47,981 nucleotides of DNA. It comes from an uncultured Alphaproteobacteria bacterium. GTDB taxonomy: Bacteria > Pseudomonadota > Alphaproteobacteria > Sphingomonadales > Sphingomonadaceae. Location of the stretch: assembly GCA_903934325.1 (NCBI GenBank), contig CAIZNH010000026.1, positions 1-47,981 of the forward strand, read 5' to 3'. Made by a program: the position numbers and the translations under genes. This document shows, piece after piece, positions 34,249 to 42,978 of the stretch. The stretch's first letter is position 1. Every line of letters begins with the position of its first letter. The notes beneath the pieces are model-generated. The model made no database searches and was not told the DNA's origin. It saw nothing but the letters and a program-made list of their open reading frames with translations.

Positions 34249-35195
34249 TCACCTATGAATGGCTCTATGCGCTGGCGGGGTTGGCTTTTGCTGTGTGGTC
34301 GGCGCTGAGTTTGCGCGATCGGCGTTGGGTCAATGCCGCCTTCTGGGCGCTGCTTTCGGCGAGTTTCTTCCTCGGCAGCCATGTCTCCGATCTCGTCAAC
34401 GGGCTGATCGTGCTGGCGATGGTGGCGATTGCAGGCTTTGGCGGCCTTACGCGCAGCGATCCGCCGACCACTTCGGCAGAGGAGCGGCGGGTGCTGTCCG
34501 AAAGGCTCGGCAATCGCTTGTTCGTGCCCGCGCTGGTGGTGCCGCTGACGGCGGTCGTCGGCACGCTGGTCTACAATTACACCCCGCTGGGCGAGACCGG
34601 CCTGTTCGAGGCGCGGCGCGAGACGCTGATCCTGTTCGCGATCGGCGTGGTGGCAGCGCTGGCAGGCGCTTGTGTCTGGCTGCGCCCGCCGCTGCTCGCC
34701 CCTGCCGAGGAAGGCCGCCGCCTGCTCGACTCCATCGGCTGGGCAGCGATCCTGCCGCAGATGCTGGCGGCATTGGGCGCGGTCTTTGCCGCTGCGGGCG
34801 TGGGCGAGATCATCGGCGGGCTGGCAGGCGCGGTGATCCCCGAGGGGAGCGTGTTCCTCACCGTGGTGGTGTTTGCGCTGGGCATGGCGGGCTTCACCAT
34901 GATCATGGGCAATGCCTTTGCCGCCTTCCCGGTGATGGCAGCCGCGATCGGCATTCCGCTGCTGGTGGAGCAATATGGCGGCGATCCGGCGGTGATCGGT
35001 GCGGTCGGGATGCTGGCGGGCTTCTGCGGGACGCTGCTCACCCCGATGGCGGCGAATTTCAACATCGTGCCCGCCGCGCTGCTGGAACTCAAAGACCAGA
35101 ACGGGGTGATCCGCCAGCAGGTGGGCACGGCGGTGCCGCTGCTCGTGTGCAACATCGCGATCATCTATTGGGGGGCCTTCTGGCTGTGGAACTGA
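34245..35195 (+). CDS. DUF979 family membrane protein (transporter half)
   Basis: A 316-residue protein with about nine hydrophobic segments and the DUF979 features TSAEERRVLSERLGNRLFVP, MIMGNAFAAFPVMAAAIG and GTLLTPMAANFNIVPAALL. It overlaps its DUF969 partner by 4 bases (ATGA) and the DUF2891 gene by 10 bases. The two membrane proteins are predicted to work as one permease. The substrate is not known; the neighbouring lactam-opening enzyme suggests one. Stop at 35195. Confidence 0.85.
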   Translation: MITYEWLYALAGLAFAVWSALSLRDRRWVNAAFWALLSASFFLGSHVSDLVNGLIVLAMVAIAGFGGLTRSDPPTTSAEERRVLSERLGNRLFVPALVVPLTAVVGTLVYNYTPLGETGLFEARRETLILFAIGVVAALAGACVWLRPPLLAPAEEGRRLLDSIGWAAILPQMLAALGAVFAAAGVGEIIGGLAGAVIPEGSVFLTVVVFALGMAGFTMIMGNAFAAFPVMAAAIGIPLLVEQYGGDPAVIGAVGMLAGFCGTLLTPMAANFNIVPAALLELKDQNGVIRQQVGTAVPLLVCNIAIIYWGAFWLWN

Positions 35196-36172
35196 GCGAG
35201 GACATTGCCCGCAACTTCGCGCGGCTGGCGCTGGGCCACGTGGCGCGGGCCTACCCCTACAAGGACGACCATGTCTTCGGCAGCGCAGCCGATGTGCGCG
35301 CGCCGCAAGAAGCCCATCCGGTGTTCTTCGGCAGCTTCGACTGGCATTCCTGCGTCCACGGCTGGTGGAGCCTGCTGACGCTGCGCCGCCTCTATCCGGC
35401 CATGCCCGAGGCCGCTGCCATCACCGAATTGGCCGAGGCAACCTTCACGCCCGAGAAGCTGGCGGCGGAACTCGCCTACCTGGAGCGGCCGCTGTCGCGC
35501 GGGTTCGAGCGGCCCTATGGCTGGGGCTGGTTGCTCTACCTGCATGACGAGGCGGCGCGGCAGGATGATCGCGAATGGGCCGCGCGGCTGGAGCCGCTGG
35601 CGCTGGCCTTCGCGGCGCGGCTCAAGGATTATCTTCGCATCCTCACCTATCCGATCACGGTCGGCACCCATTTCAACACGGCTTTCGCGCTGATCCTCGC
35701 GCGCCGCTGGGCCGAGGGGCGCGATCCCGATCTGGTGGTGAGAATCGACGATTGGGCCGAGCGCGCTTTCGGCCACCGGCGCGATTATGCGGGGTGGGAG
35801 CCCGGGGGCGACGAATTCCTCTCCCCCGTGCTCACCGCCGCGCTGCTGATGGCCGAGGTCAGCCCGCACCTCGCCTTTGCGCCGTGGTTCGATGCGCTGG
35901 TGGTGGCCAACGGCTGGCTGGAGCGGGAATGTCGCCCGGTGCGCGTGTCAGACCGCAGCGACGGCAAGATCGCCCATCTCGACGGGCTGAACCTCAGCCG
36001 CGCATGGTGCCTGCGCGCCATCGTGCCGCTGGTGGGCGATGCGGCGACGGCCGGGATGATGCAGACGTTGGCCGACGCGCACCTCGCCGCCGCCATGCCC
36101 CATGTTGCGGGCGATTACATGGGCGAGCACTGGCTGGCGAGCTTCGCGATCCTCGCCCTGCTGGGGCGCTGA
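35186..36172 (+). CDS. DUF2891 family protein
   Basis: A 328-residue protein, first gene product in this operon without a recognised activity. It starts at GTG 35186, reading MELSEDIARNFARLALGHVAR, 10 bases before the DUF979 stop; no ATG near here fits. Characteristic stretches are VFFGSFDWHSCVHGWWSLLT, RPYGWGWLLYLHDEA, YPITVGTHFNTAFALILA and GLNLSRAWCLRAI. His, Trp and Asp-rich motifs resemble an alpha/alpha-toroid hydrolase fold, but no catalytic residues can be named. It likely helps process a compound brought in by the DUF969/DUF979 permease. It converges with the M14 gene after 4 bases. Confidence 0.82.
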   Translation: MELSEDIARNFARLALGHVARAYPYKDDHVFGSAADVRAPQEAHPVFFGSFDWHSCVHGWWSLLTLRRLYPAMPEAAAITELAEATFTPEKLAAELAYLERPLSRGFERPYGWGWLLYLHDEAARQDDREWAARLEPLALAFAARLKDYLRILTYPITVGTHFNTAFALILARRWAEGRDPDLVVRIDDWAERAFGHRRDYAGWEPGGDEFLSPVLTAALLMAEVSPHLAFAPWFDALVVANGWLERECRPVRVSDRSDGKIAHLDGLNLSRAWCLRAIVPLVGDAATAGMMQTLADAHLAAAMPHVAGDYMGEHWLASFAILALLGR

Positions 36173-36176
36173 GGCG

Positions 36177-37241
36177 TCAGAACCCGGCAGTCGGGATGGC
36201 GATGGTCACCACCGCATCGCCCGCTTCGACCGGAGGGCCGGTGAGGCCGTAGAGCGCATAGCCATCGACCGGCGAGACCAGTCGCTCGACCTCGCGCCCG
36301 GCATAGTCGCGGATGATGCCAAGCACTTCGCCCTTTGCCAGCGGGCGCGGCCTCGGATCGACCGGGTGGTAGACCCCGTCATGGCGGGCGGAAGCCGAAA
36401 CCGAGCTTTCGAACAGGCGCTGCGGCGCGGCCACTTCGCGCACCGGCCCTTGCGTCATCCCGAGGATCACAAGCGCATTCTCGACCCCGGCGACAATGCC
36501 TGCGACATGGGCCTCCTCGCGGCTGCCGTTCTGGCCGATTTCGACCAGGATGGTCGGCTTGCCCATCGCGACGCCCTGCCGGTTCAATGAGCGCCCGCTG
36601 TCGATCTGGGCCTGCGTTTCCATCGAATAGCGCACGATATTGGGGAAGCCGAAACCCCGTGCCACGGCCAGCGCGAGCGGAAAATCGGTCGCCAGCGGAC
36701 CGCCATAGGCGCCGACGAAGGCCTCCAGAAACTCCGCCCCGTCGCCGCTGTGCACGTCCATCAGGAAGGTGCTGCGCGCGACCACTTCGCGGGCGATTCT
36801 GTCGGCGATGCGCTGGGTCTGGGTGCCGGCGGGATCGCCGGGAAAGACGCGGTTCAAATTCTTGCGATCGACCGGATTGACGTTGGGCGATCGGCCTTCG
36901 AAGCCCGGAATGTTGGCGACCCGCACGATCACCAGCGTGCCCTTGAGCTGCGCCGGATCGACCCGCTCGGCCAGCCTTTCGGCGGCGAGGATCGAGGCGA
37001 ATTCGAAGCCGTGCACGCCTGCGACCATCGCCAGCACCGGGCCGGGCTCGTCGCCGTGGATGACGCTCACGGGGATGAAGGTCTCCCCGTCAACGCCCGC
37101 AGGCACAGCGATGCGCAGATCGGCGCGGGTGCCGGGCGCGACGCTCTGGCCGGCAATGGCAAAGGGCTCGGCCCCGGCAGCGGCGAGCGCCTGACCGGTC
37201 AGCAAGAGCAGGGCGGCAAGAAGCAGGCGCAGCGTCGTCAT
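36177..37241 (-). CDS. Secreted M14-type succinylglutamate desuccinylase/aspartoacylase-like metalloenzyme
   Basis: A 354-residue protein with a signal peptide (MTTLRLLLAALLLLTGQALA). It has zinc ligands in GVHGFEF (His77, Glu80) and DVHSGDGAE (His164), the substrate Arg/Asn cluster NPVDRKNLNRVFPG and a catalytic Glu at about 234 in ILVEIGQNG. The C-terminal part is a beta-domain as in AstE/AspA. These enzymes split acyl-amino or amide bonds. Being exported, it probably acts on a ligand in the periplasm. It is last in the five-gene receptor-ABC operon, overlapping the permease gene by 4 bases (ATGA), which ties its job to that system. Confidence 0.88.
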   Translation of the reverse strand: MTTLRLLLAALLLLTGQALAAAGAEPFAIAGQSVAPGTRADLRIAVPAGVDGETFIPVSVIHGDEPGPVLAMVAGVHGFEFASILAAERLAERVDPAQLKGTLVIVRVANIPGFEGRSPNVNPVDRKNLNRVFPGDPAGTQTQRIADRIAREVVARSTFLMDVHSGDGAEFLEAFVGAYGGPLATDFPLALAVARGFGFPNIVRYSMETQAQIDSGRSLNRQGVAMGKPTILVEIGQNGSREEAHVAGIVAGVENALVILGMTQGPVREVAAPQRLFESSVSASARHDGVYHPVDPRPRPLAKGEVLGIIRDYAGREVERLVSPVDGYALYGLTGPPVEAGDAVVTIAIPTAGF

Positions 37242-38485
37242 CGCGGCGGCTGGTAACGCGGGAGCTTGTCGAAGACCAGAGGGTCATAGGCTGGTTCGCG
37301 GAACAGCAGCGGATAGTGGAAGGCGCGCAATTCCGCATGGAACGCGCGCACGCGGTCCTCGTAGGCGATCATGGCGCGGGTATCGGTGCCGGCCAGCCGC
37401 TCGAACTCGCGCTCGACCAGCGCGGCGGGCGAGAACCATGCCGCCGCCTCGGCCGCTGCGTCACGCGCCATCCGGCCTGCGCGATAGACCCTGACGATCG
37501 GTTCGGCCTGCATGTCGCCAACCTGCTGGAAGGCGAAGTACCATTTCCATGCGAAGGGCTTGTCGACCGTGCCGAAGGCGCGCCATTCGGGGTGGCGGGC
37601 AAGGAAGGGCTCCATCGTCGCAGCCTTGGGCTTGTCCCACGCATCGTTCACCGCCTCGCGCTGGAGCATCAGGATCTCCGCCCCATCGGGCACGGGATGG
37701 GTGGCCTCGATCGTCGTCTTGGCGACAGCGGGAAAGATCAGCGCAAGCGCCAGCCAGATGCCGACCAGCGCGGCGAGCAGCGCTGCGGGCGTGGCCGGGC
37801 GGCTGCCTACGGCCTCGACAATCAGCCACCACACAGCCAGCGCGCCGAGCACCAGCGCGCTGGCGGCGAGCACTGCGGCCAAGGGCGCAGCCTCGATCAG
37901 CGCTCCGGCCCAGAACGGCACCAGCAGCGCCAGCGCCAGTCCGGCAAAGCGCACAAGGGCGCGCGGGAGCCACAGCAGTCCGGACCGCCCGGCGGTTGCC
38001 ACCAGCAGATCATGGCGGCCGCCCACCCGCTCGCCCGCGCGCAGATCATGCAGCAGCAGGATCAGCAGCAGCGGCGCTACGCTCGCGGCGAGGAAGGCGA
38101 AATCGAAACGCCCGATCAGGCCGAAATCGGCATTCTTCGTGTCCGCCTCGTGGATCTGCCCTTCCAGTGACAGCATCCGCACGCGGTGCAGCCACGGCGC
38201 GGTATCGCGCTGGCCGAGCGCCGCGAAGGCGAGCCGTGACGGCGGGGCATAGGTCAGGTGGAAGGCGTCGTAGGCCGCATCGCCCCAGGCGTCATACTTG
38301 GAAATCGCATTCGCGCGGTCCTTGGCGTCCTCTTCCAGCAGCACGGCGATGGTGGCGCGCTGATCGCGCACTTCGGCAATCCCGAAGCCGGTCGCCGCTG
38401 CCGAAAGCAGGAAGGCAAGCACGATCCACAAGACCGCACCGCGATCCCGCAGCATGAAGCGCGCCTCGCGCAGCAACGGGCTCAT
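37238..38485 (-). CDS. ABC-2 type permease (DUF3526-like), second
   Basis: A 415-residue protein with about six membrane segments: one near the N-terminus (GAVLWIVLAFLLSAAA), then a large periplasmic loop with conserved HLTYAPPSRLAFAALGQRD, then five more. Like its neighbour it fits the DUF3526-type ABC-2 permeases with an extended loop. The ATG at 38485 follows a 4-base overlap with the first permease gene, and the frame open to 38629 is unlikely. Two such subunits with one ATPase would make a heterodimeric exporter or mechanotransmitting ABC; which one is unknown. Confidence 0.8.
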   Translation of the reverse strand: MSPLLREARFMLRDRGAVLWIVLAFLLSAAATGFGIAEVRDQRATIAVLLEEDAKDRANAISKYDAWGDAAYDAFHLTYAPPSRLAFAALGQRDTAPWLHRVRMLSLEGQIHEADTKNADFGLIGRFDFAFLAASVAPLLLILLLHDLRAGERVGGRHDLLVATAGRSGLLWLPRALVRFAGLALALLVPFWAGALIEAAPLAAVLAASALVLGALAVWWLIVEAVGSRPATPAALLAALVGIWLALALIFPAVAKTTIEATHPVPDGAEILMLQREAVNDAWDKPKAATMEPFLARHPEWRAFGTVDKPFAWKWYFAFQQVGDMQAEPIVRVYRAGRMARDAAAEAAAWFSPAALVEREFERLAGTDTRAMIAYEDRVRAFHAELRAFHYPLLFREPAYDPLVFDKLPRYQPPR

Positions 38486-39918
38486 GGCCTGAGCCTTCTT
38501 GCACCGGCCGCGATCACGCCGCAGAGCACCACCAGCCAGCCGAGCAGCATTGCCAGCGGCAGGGCTGCTCGCGCGGCGCGGGCGGGGGCGGGATCGGGGG
38601 CGAAGCGGAAGTCGTCCAGCAGACGCCACGCCGCCGCATTGACCCGGGTGCGTATCTCGGCCTCGGGGTCGGAGCTGCGCGCAGCGTCATCGGCATAGGT
38701 CAGCCGGTTGGCATGGAGATCATTCAGGCCCTGCACGAAATCGAACCGGAGCGCCTCGCTTTCGCGCAGGAAGCGGTGGTGGGTGGCCAGATCGCTGCCC
38801 GCCAGCGTGCGCGAGGCCGCGCCCACCGCCAGCGTCGGCGAGGCGAGGCCGAACAGCGTGACGATCCGCGATTGCGCCGCTTCCTGCGCCATGCGGTTCT
38901 CGGCGAAATCGTTCATCAGCCGGGTGAGCTTGGCCTCGGAATAGCCGGCCACCACGCCGCGCCAGTTGATCGGCAGCTGCTCGACGCTGTCTGCGCCATA
39001 TTGTTCGAGCACCTGCTTCTGGAGCGCGGCAAAGGCCGGGTCAGCGGCATTGTGCCCGTCGCCCAGCGCGCGCTGCTGGCTCAGCATAACCAGATCGCTC
39101 TCGATCTTGCCCGGCGCATCGATCGCGGCGCTGCCGGCGTTGATCCCGATGCGCGGCACCACCAGCGCGACCAGCAGCCAGATGAACACCAGCACGCCCA
39201 GCGCCACGCTGCGCTGGCGCACCCACAGCGAGACCGCGAGGACGAGCGCGGCCCACACGGCAAGGTAGAGCGCGTAGCCTGCCACCATGAGGGCGGCGGT
39301 CAGCACCGGCTCTCCGGCGGCGATGCCGTGCGCGGCGAGCACCGCGACCGGCAACAGGAATGCAGCGCCGATACCGGCCAGCGCCAGCGCCTTGCCTGCC
39401 GCCAGCGCCATGCCCGATTGCCCCTGCGCCAGCAGCACCGCAAGCGTCCCGCTCTCGCGTTCGCGCAGCAGCACGCCGTGGCCGATGATGATCAGCAGCA
39501 GCGGGAGCAGCAATTGGTAGATATTCGCCGGGGTCAGGCCTGCGAACCCGCCCATGTCGGCGCCCGCGCGGGTATCGGCGAACATCGCGGTGTTCTGGCG
39601 GTGCCCTTCGAGGAAGATCGACTGGCCCGTCACCGCGTCCACCCCCGGATCGAAGGCGGCGAGCGGGGGCGGGGTGCGGAAGGCGTAGTGGCCGTAATGC
39701 ACCATCCGGTGCGGGTGACGATCCGGCTGGGCCAGGAAGGTTTCCTCGGCGCTCTGCTGGCGCGCGGCGCGGTTGGCCCCCTCTTCGCTCACGCGCACAG
39801 CAGTGAGCGCGCTGGTCACCACCACCAGCACGGCAAGGATCAGGCCCGACAGCAGCACCACGCGCGAGCGTGCCCACAGCCGCCATTCCTCGCGGGCAAT
39901 GCGCAGCATCGCGCTCAT
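38482..39918 (-). CDS. ABC-2 type permease (DUF3526-like), first
   Basis: A 478-residue protein with an N-terminal membrane helix (SRVVLLSGLILAVLVVVTSA) and a long periplasmic loop with HYGHYAFRTPPPLAAFDPG and HRQNTAMFADTRAGADMGG. Five or so further helices follow, including QLLLPLLLIIIGHGVLLRER, which matches ABC-2 permeases with the coupling helix ERESGTL. It carries another long loop before the last helix. It overlaps the ATPase gene by 4 bases. The ATG at 39918 was chosen over the open frame to 40047 because the membrane helix follows it and the overlap pattern matches the rest of the operon. Confidence 0.82.
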   Translation of the reverse strand: MSAMLRIAREEWRLWARSRVVLLSGLILAVLVVVTSALTAVRVSEEGANRAARQQSAEETFLAQPDRHPHRMVHYGHYAFRTPPPLAAFDPGVDAVTGQSIFLEGHRQNTAMFADTRAGADMGGFAGLTPANIYQLLLPLLLIIIGHGVLLRERESGTLAVLLAQGQSGMALAAGKALALAGIGAAFLLPVAVLAAHGIAAGEPVLTAALMVAGYALYLAVWAALVLAVSLWVRQRSVALGVLVFIWLLVALVVPRIGINAGSAAIDAPGKIESDLVMLSQQRALGDGHNAADPAFAALQKQVLEQYGADSVEQLPINWRGVVAGYSEAKLTRLMNDFAENRMAQEAAQSRIVTLFGLASPTLAVGAASRTLAGSDLATHHRFLRESEALRFDFVQGLNDLHANRLTYADDAARSSDPEAEIRTRVNAAAWRLLDDFRFAPDPAPARAARAALPLAMLLGWLVVLCGVIAAGARRLRP

Positions 39919-40637
39919 GCGGTCTCGCGTGCGGCGAAGGCGGCGTGGACGGCTTCGGTGTCGATCCGCGCGCCATCGCTGGCCGCCTCGAAGCTGCCGA
40001 CCAGCCGCCCGCCGCGCAGCAGGCCGACGCGGTCTGCCACCTGGCACGCGCCATAGACGTCATGCGTCACCATCAGCACGCTGCGCCCGGCACCTGCCAG
40101 CGCCTTCACCATGTCGTGGAATTCGTCGATGGCGACCGGATCGAGGCCCGAGGTCGGCTCGTCGAGCAGCAGGATCGGCGTATCGCGCAGCAAGGCGAGC
40201 GCAATCGCGGTCTTCTGGCGCATCCCCTTGGAATAGGCCTGCATCCGCCGCGCCCTCGCCTCGCGGGGCAGAGCCACCTGATCGAGCGCTGCGTCCATCG
40301 CCTCGGTGGAAACCTTGCGCCCGGCCAGATCGAGGAAATAGCCGAGGTTCTCATAGGCATCGAGATGGCCGTAGAGCGATGCGGCTTCGGGCAGATAGGC
40401 GATAGCGCCGCGCGCTGCCTCGACATCGCTCGCCACCTCGCGCCCGCTCACCAGCACGCTCCCGCCCGAGGGCGCAAGGAAGCCGAGGAAGGTCAAAAGC
40501 GTCGTCGACTTGCCCGCCCCGTTGCCGCCCAGCAGCGCGTAGATCTCGCCCTGTGCGACAGTGAAGGAGACGTCGTTCAGCACCACCGCGCCATCGCGCA
40601 CCAGCGACAGCGAACGGGCTTCGAGCGCGGGGGTCAT
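39915..40637 (-). CDS. ABC transporter ATP-binding protein
   Basis: A 240-residue ATPase subunit: Walker A GGNGAGKST at residues 37-45, signature YSKGMRQKT in place of LSGGQ, Walker B ILLLDEPTSGLDP and the switch His in VTHD. The overall type is that of ATPases pairing with ABC-2 permeases. It starts 20 bases after the TonB receptor stop, with no space for a promoter, so it is in the same operon. It powers the two permeases that follow. The ATG at 40637 is preferred; the frame open to 41060 lies antisense to the receptor and is not real. Confidence 0.9.
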   Translation of the reverse strand: MTPALEARSLSLVRDGAVVLNDVSFTVAQGEIYALLGGNGAGKSTTLLTFLGFLAPSGGSVLVSGREVASDVEAARGAIAYLPEAASLYGHLDAYENLGYFLDLAGRKVSTEAMDAALDQVALPREARARRMQAYSKGMRQKTAIALALLRDTPILLLDEPTSGLDPVAIDEFHDMVKALAGAGRSVLMVTHDVYGACQVADRVGLLRGGRLVGSFEAASDGARIDTEAVHAAFAARETA

Positions 40638-40657
40638 GTTCCGGGGCTCCACGATGG

Positions 40658-42817
40658 TCAGAACGCGAAGCTGCCGGTCACGCGCAGATTGCGCGGGGTG
40701 CCGGGCTGGATCCACAGCTGCGAGAAGGAATTGCTGTACCAGGTGGTGTCGAACAGGTTGTCGATATCCAGCCGCAGGCGCACGCCCTCGGTCACCTCGG
40801 TTTCGGCAAACAGGCGGGCGAGGGTGTAATCGGGCAGTTCGAAGGTGGTGCCGACTTCGCCCAGCCGCTCGCCGACATGGAGCACCCCGCCGCCGAGGCG
40901 CACATCGCGGTCCGCGATCTTGGTCGCATAGGCGAGCTGCACGTTGAGGGTGTGCTCGGGGATGTTCAGCAGCCGGTCTCCGGCGCGGATCAGCTTGCCG
41001 AAATCGGGATCGGCGACATTGTCGCGGTTTTCGGCATCGACATAGGCGTAGGACACCCACAGATCGAGGCCGTCCGCGATCTCGCCCTGAAGATCGAATT
41101 CGAACCCGCGGCTGCGCGCTTCGCCGCCCGCGATGGTGAAGCCGGCATTGACAGGATCGCCGACGAGGATGTTGCCTTGGCTGATGCTGAACACGCTCGC
41201 GGTGGCGGTCAGGCGGCCATTGGCGGCGGCAAATTTGATCCCGCCTTCGATGCTTTCGGACTGGTTGGGATCAAAGGCATTGCCGGCGAAATCCGCGCCT
41301 GAAAGCGGACGGAAGTTCTCGCCATAAGTGGCATAGACCGACAGTTCCGGGGTTGCGTGCCACACCGCGCCGACCTGCGGGCTGAAGCGGTTCTCGCCGG
41401 TGCGGGTCACCCGCCCGGCCGCAGCGCGATCGGTGAGGCGCTGGTCGTAATCGTCATAACGCCCGCCGACGCGCAGCTCGACAGTCTCGGCGATGCTGAT
41501 CTGGTACTGGCCGTAGATGCCGGTCGCCTTCTGCACTTCCACGCGGTTGGTGAGCGGCGTGGGCGTGGGCAGCGGGAAGCGACCATAGACGGGCGCGAAG
41601 ATGTCGATGGCTTGCAGCTGCTGCTCGGTCGGGTTGCTGGCAAGGCTCGGCGCGCGCACCCGCAGGAACACCTGATCATTCTCGAACCGGTCGCTGTCCG
41701 CGCCGATCAGCACGCGGTGGGTGACGTCGCCGGTGGTGAAATTGCCCGCCAGTTCGGCGCGGGCGACGAAGTAGGTCGCATCATAATCGCGCAAGCGGCG
41801 CTGGCGGGTCAGCGTGCGGCCATCGCGGAAAAGGCGCTGGCGGCTGCCGGTCAGTTCAGCCTCGGTCGAGGTGCCGAACAGCGAGGTGTCGCGGTAATTC
41901 ACCCCGATGAGCGCGCTCCAGCTGTCGGAGAAATCGTGCTGCAATTCGATCTGGTGGCCGAGCACCTCGGCAATGTTCGGCCCCTCGCCCGGTTCGCCGA
42001 GGAAGCGGCTGCGCGGGATCACGCCAAGCTCGCCGTTCACCGCCACCACGCCGCGATCGAAGGGGATTTCCTGACGGGCATATTCGAGCTCGTAGACCAC
42101 GCGGGTCGCCTCGCCGAGCTTGAACGCAACCGAGGGCATGAAGCCGTAGCGCTTGCTTTCGACCGTGTCGCGGAACGACCCTGCATCCTCGTAGAAGCCG
42201 ACGAAGCGCACGCCGATGGCATCGCCCAGCGTGGTCTGCACATCGGCATCGGCACGCCAGGTATCGAAGGAGCCGGCCAGCAGCCGTACTTCGCCCGCGC
42301 TTTCGAACTTGGGCCGCTTGGTGACGAGATTCACGGTCCCGCCCGGCTCGCCGCGCCCGAACAGCGCCGCGCGCGGACCCTTGAGGATTTCGACCGCCTC
42401 GATCCCCGACAGGTCTCGCGGGCCCGCAAAGCCGCGCCCGGCGTTGAAGCCGTTGACCAGGTAATTGCTCGGCAGGTTTTCATCGCCGACGAAGCCGCGC
42501 ACCGCAAAGGCGTTCCACAGCCCGCCGAAATTGTTCTGCCGCGCGACCGATGCCGACAGATCCAGCGCCGAATTGAGATCGAGCGCGTTGATGTCGCGCA
42601 GCTGCTGCGGGCCGATCACCTGTTCGGCCTGCGGGATTTCCAGTTCCTCGAACGCGCCGCGATAGGCAGGCCGGGTGCCGGTGATGACGATCTCCCCGGC
42701 CGGCGCGGTTTCGGCCTCGGCTGTCTCGGCGATTTCCTCGGCAGCGAGCGGAGCGGAGATCGCGAAGAGCGAGATGCTGGACATCGAGGCAGCAAGCAGG
42801 GCGCGTTGGCGGGTCAT
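40658..42817 (-). CDS. TonB-dependent outer-membrane receptor (siderophore type)
   Basis: A 719-residue receptor with a signal peptide (MTRQRALLAASMSSISLFAI). It has a TonB-box-like stretch (EIVITGTR), a plug domain (about 45-160: NSALDLSASVARQNN, GPRAALFGRGEPGGTVNLVT) and a 22-stranded barrel ending RNLRVTGSFAF, the usual aromatic terminus. The plug wording matches siderophore-type receptors, so a metallophore, peptide or similar ligand is likely, but none is known. It heads the operon that continues with the ABC genes and an exported deacylase. A 161-base gap upstream, with a possible metal operator, separates it from the ScfR-type gene. Confidence 0.93.
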   Translation of the reverse strand: MTRQRALLAASMSSISLFAISAPLAAEEIAETAEAETAPAGEIVITGTRPAYRGAFEELEIPQAEQVIGPQQLRDINALDLNSALDLSASVARQNNFGGLWNAFAVRGFVGDENLPSNYLVNGFNAGRGFAGPRDLSGIEAVEILKGPRAALFGRGEPGGTVNLVTKRPKFESAGEVRLLAGSFDTWRADADVQTTLGDAIGVRFVGFYEDAGSFRDTVESKRYGFMPSVAFKLGEATRVVYELEYARQEIPFDRGVVAVNGELGVIPRSRFLGEPGEGPNIAEVLGHQIELQHDFSDSWSALIGVNYRDTSLFGTSTEAELTGSRQRLFRDGRTLTRQRRLRDYDATYFVARAELAGNFTTGDVTHRVLIGADSDRFENDQVFLRVRAPSLASNPTEQQLQAIDIFAPVYGRFPLPTPTPLTNRVEVQKATGIYGQYQISIAETVELRVGGRYDDYDQRLTDRAAAGRVTRTGENRFSPQVGAVWHATPELSVYATYGENFRPLSGADFAGNAFDPNQSESIEGGIKFAAANGRLTATASVFSISQGNILVGDPVNAGFTIAGGEARSRGFEFDLQGEIADGLDLWVSYAYVDAENRDNVADPDFGKLIRAGDRLLNIPEHTLNVQLAYATKIADRDVRLGGGVLHVGERLGEVGTTFELPDYTLARLFAETEVTEGVRLRLDIDNLFDTTWYSNSFSQLWIQPGTPRNLRVTGSFAF

Positions 42818-42885
42818 GATGGTTCCGGATCAGAAGAGGGAGGATGTTCACTCTGCGCTGAAAGGTCTGCGCCTTTTCAGCCCAT

Positions 42886-42907
42886 GAATGAAACGTTATC
42901 ACATTGC
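42886..42907. promoter_or_regulatory. Possible metal-responsive (Zur-like) operator upstream of the TonB receptor
   Basis: Read on the minus strand, GCAATGTGATAACGTTTCAT covers 20 of 22 bases. Its left half, GCAATGTGATAA, is close to the GNAATGTTATAA half of alphaproteobacterial Zur sites, and the right half is a poorer match. It lies 69-90 bases before the receptor ATG, where a repressor site would act, in an AT-rich patch. A GC-rich perfect palindrome, GCCCGCGCGGGC, lies just beyond at 42913-42924. Fur or another regulator is equally possible. Confidence 0.3.
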
Positions 42908-42978
42908 ATATGGCCCGCGCGGGCGCCTGTCAACGGCGCAGGAAGCCTATCGCTTTGATGCGCCTTGGCTCTGCGGCG

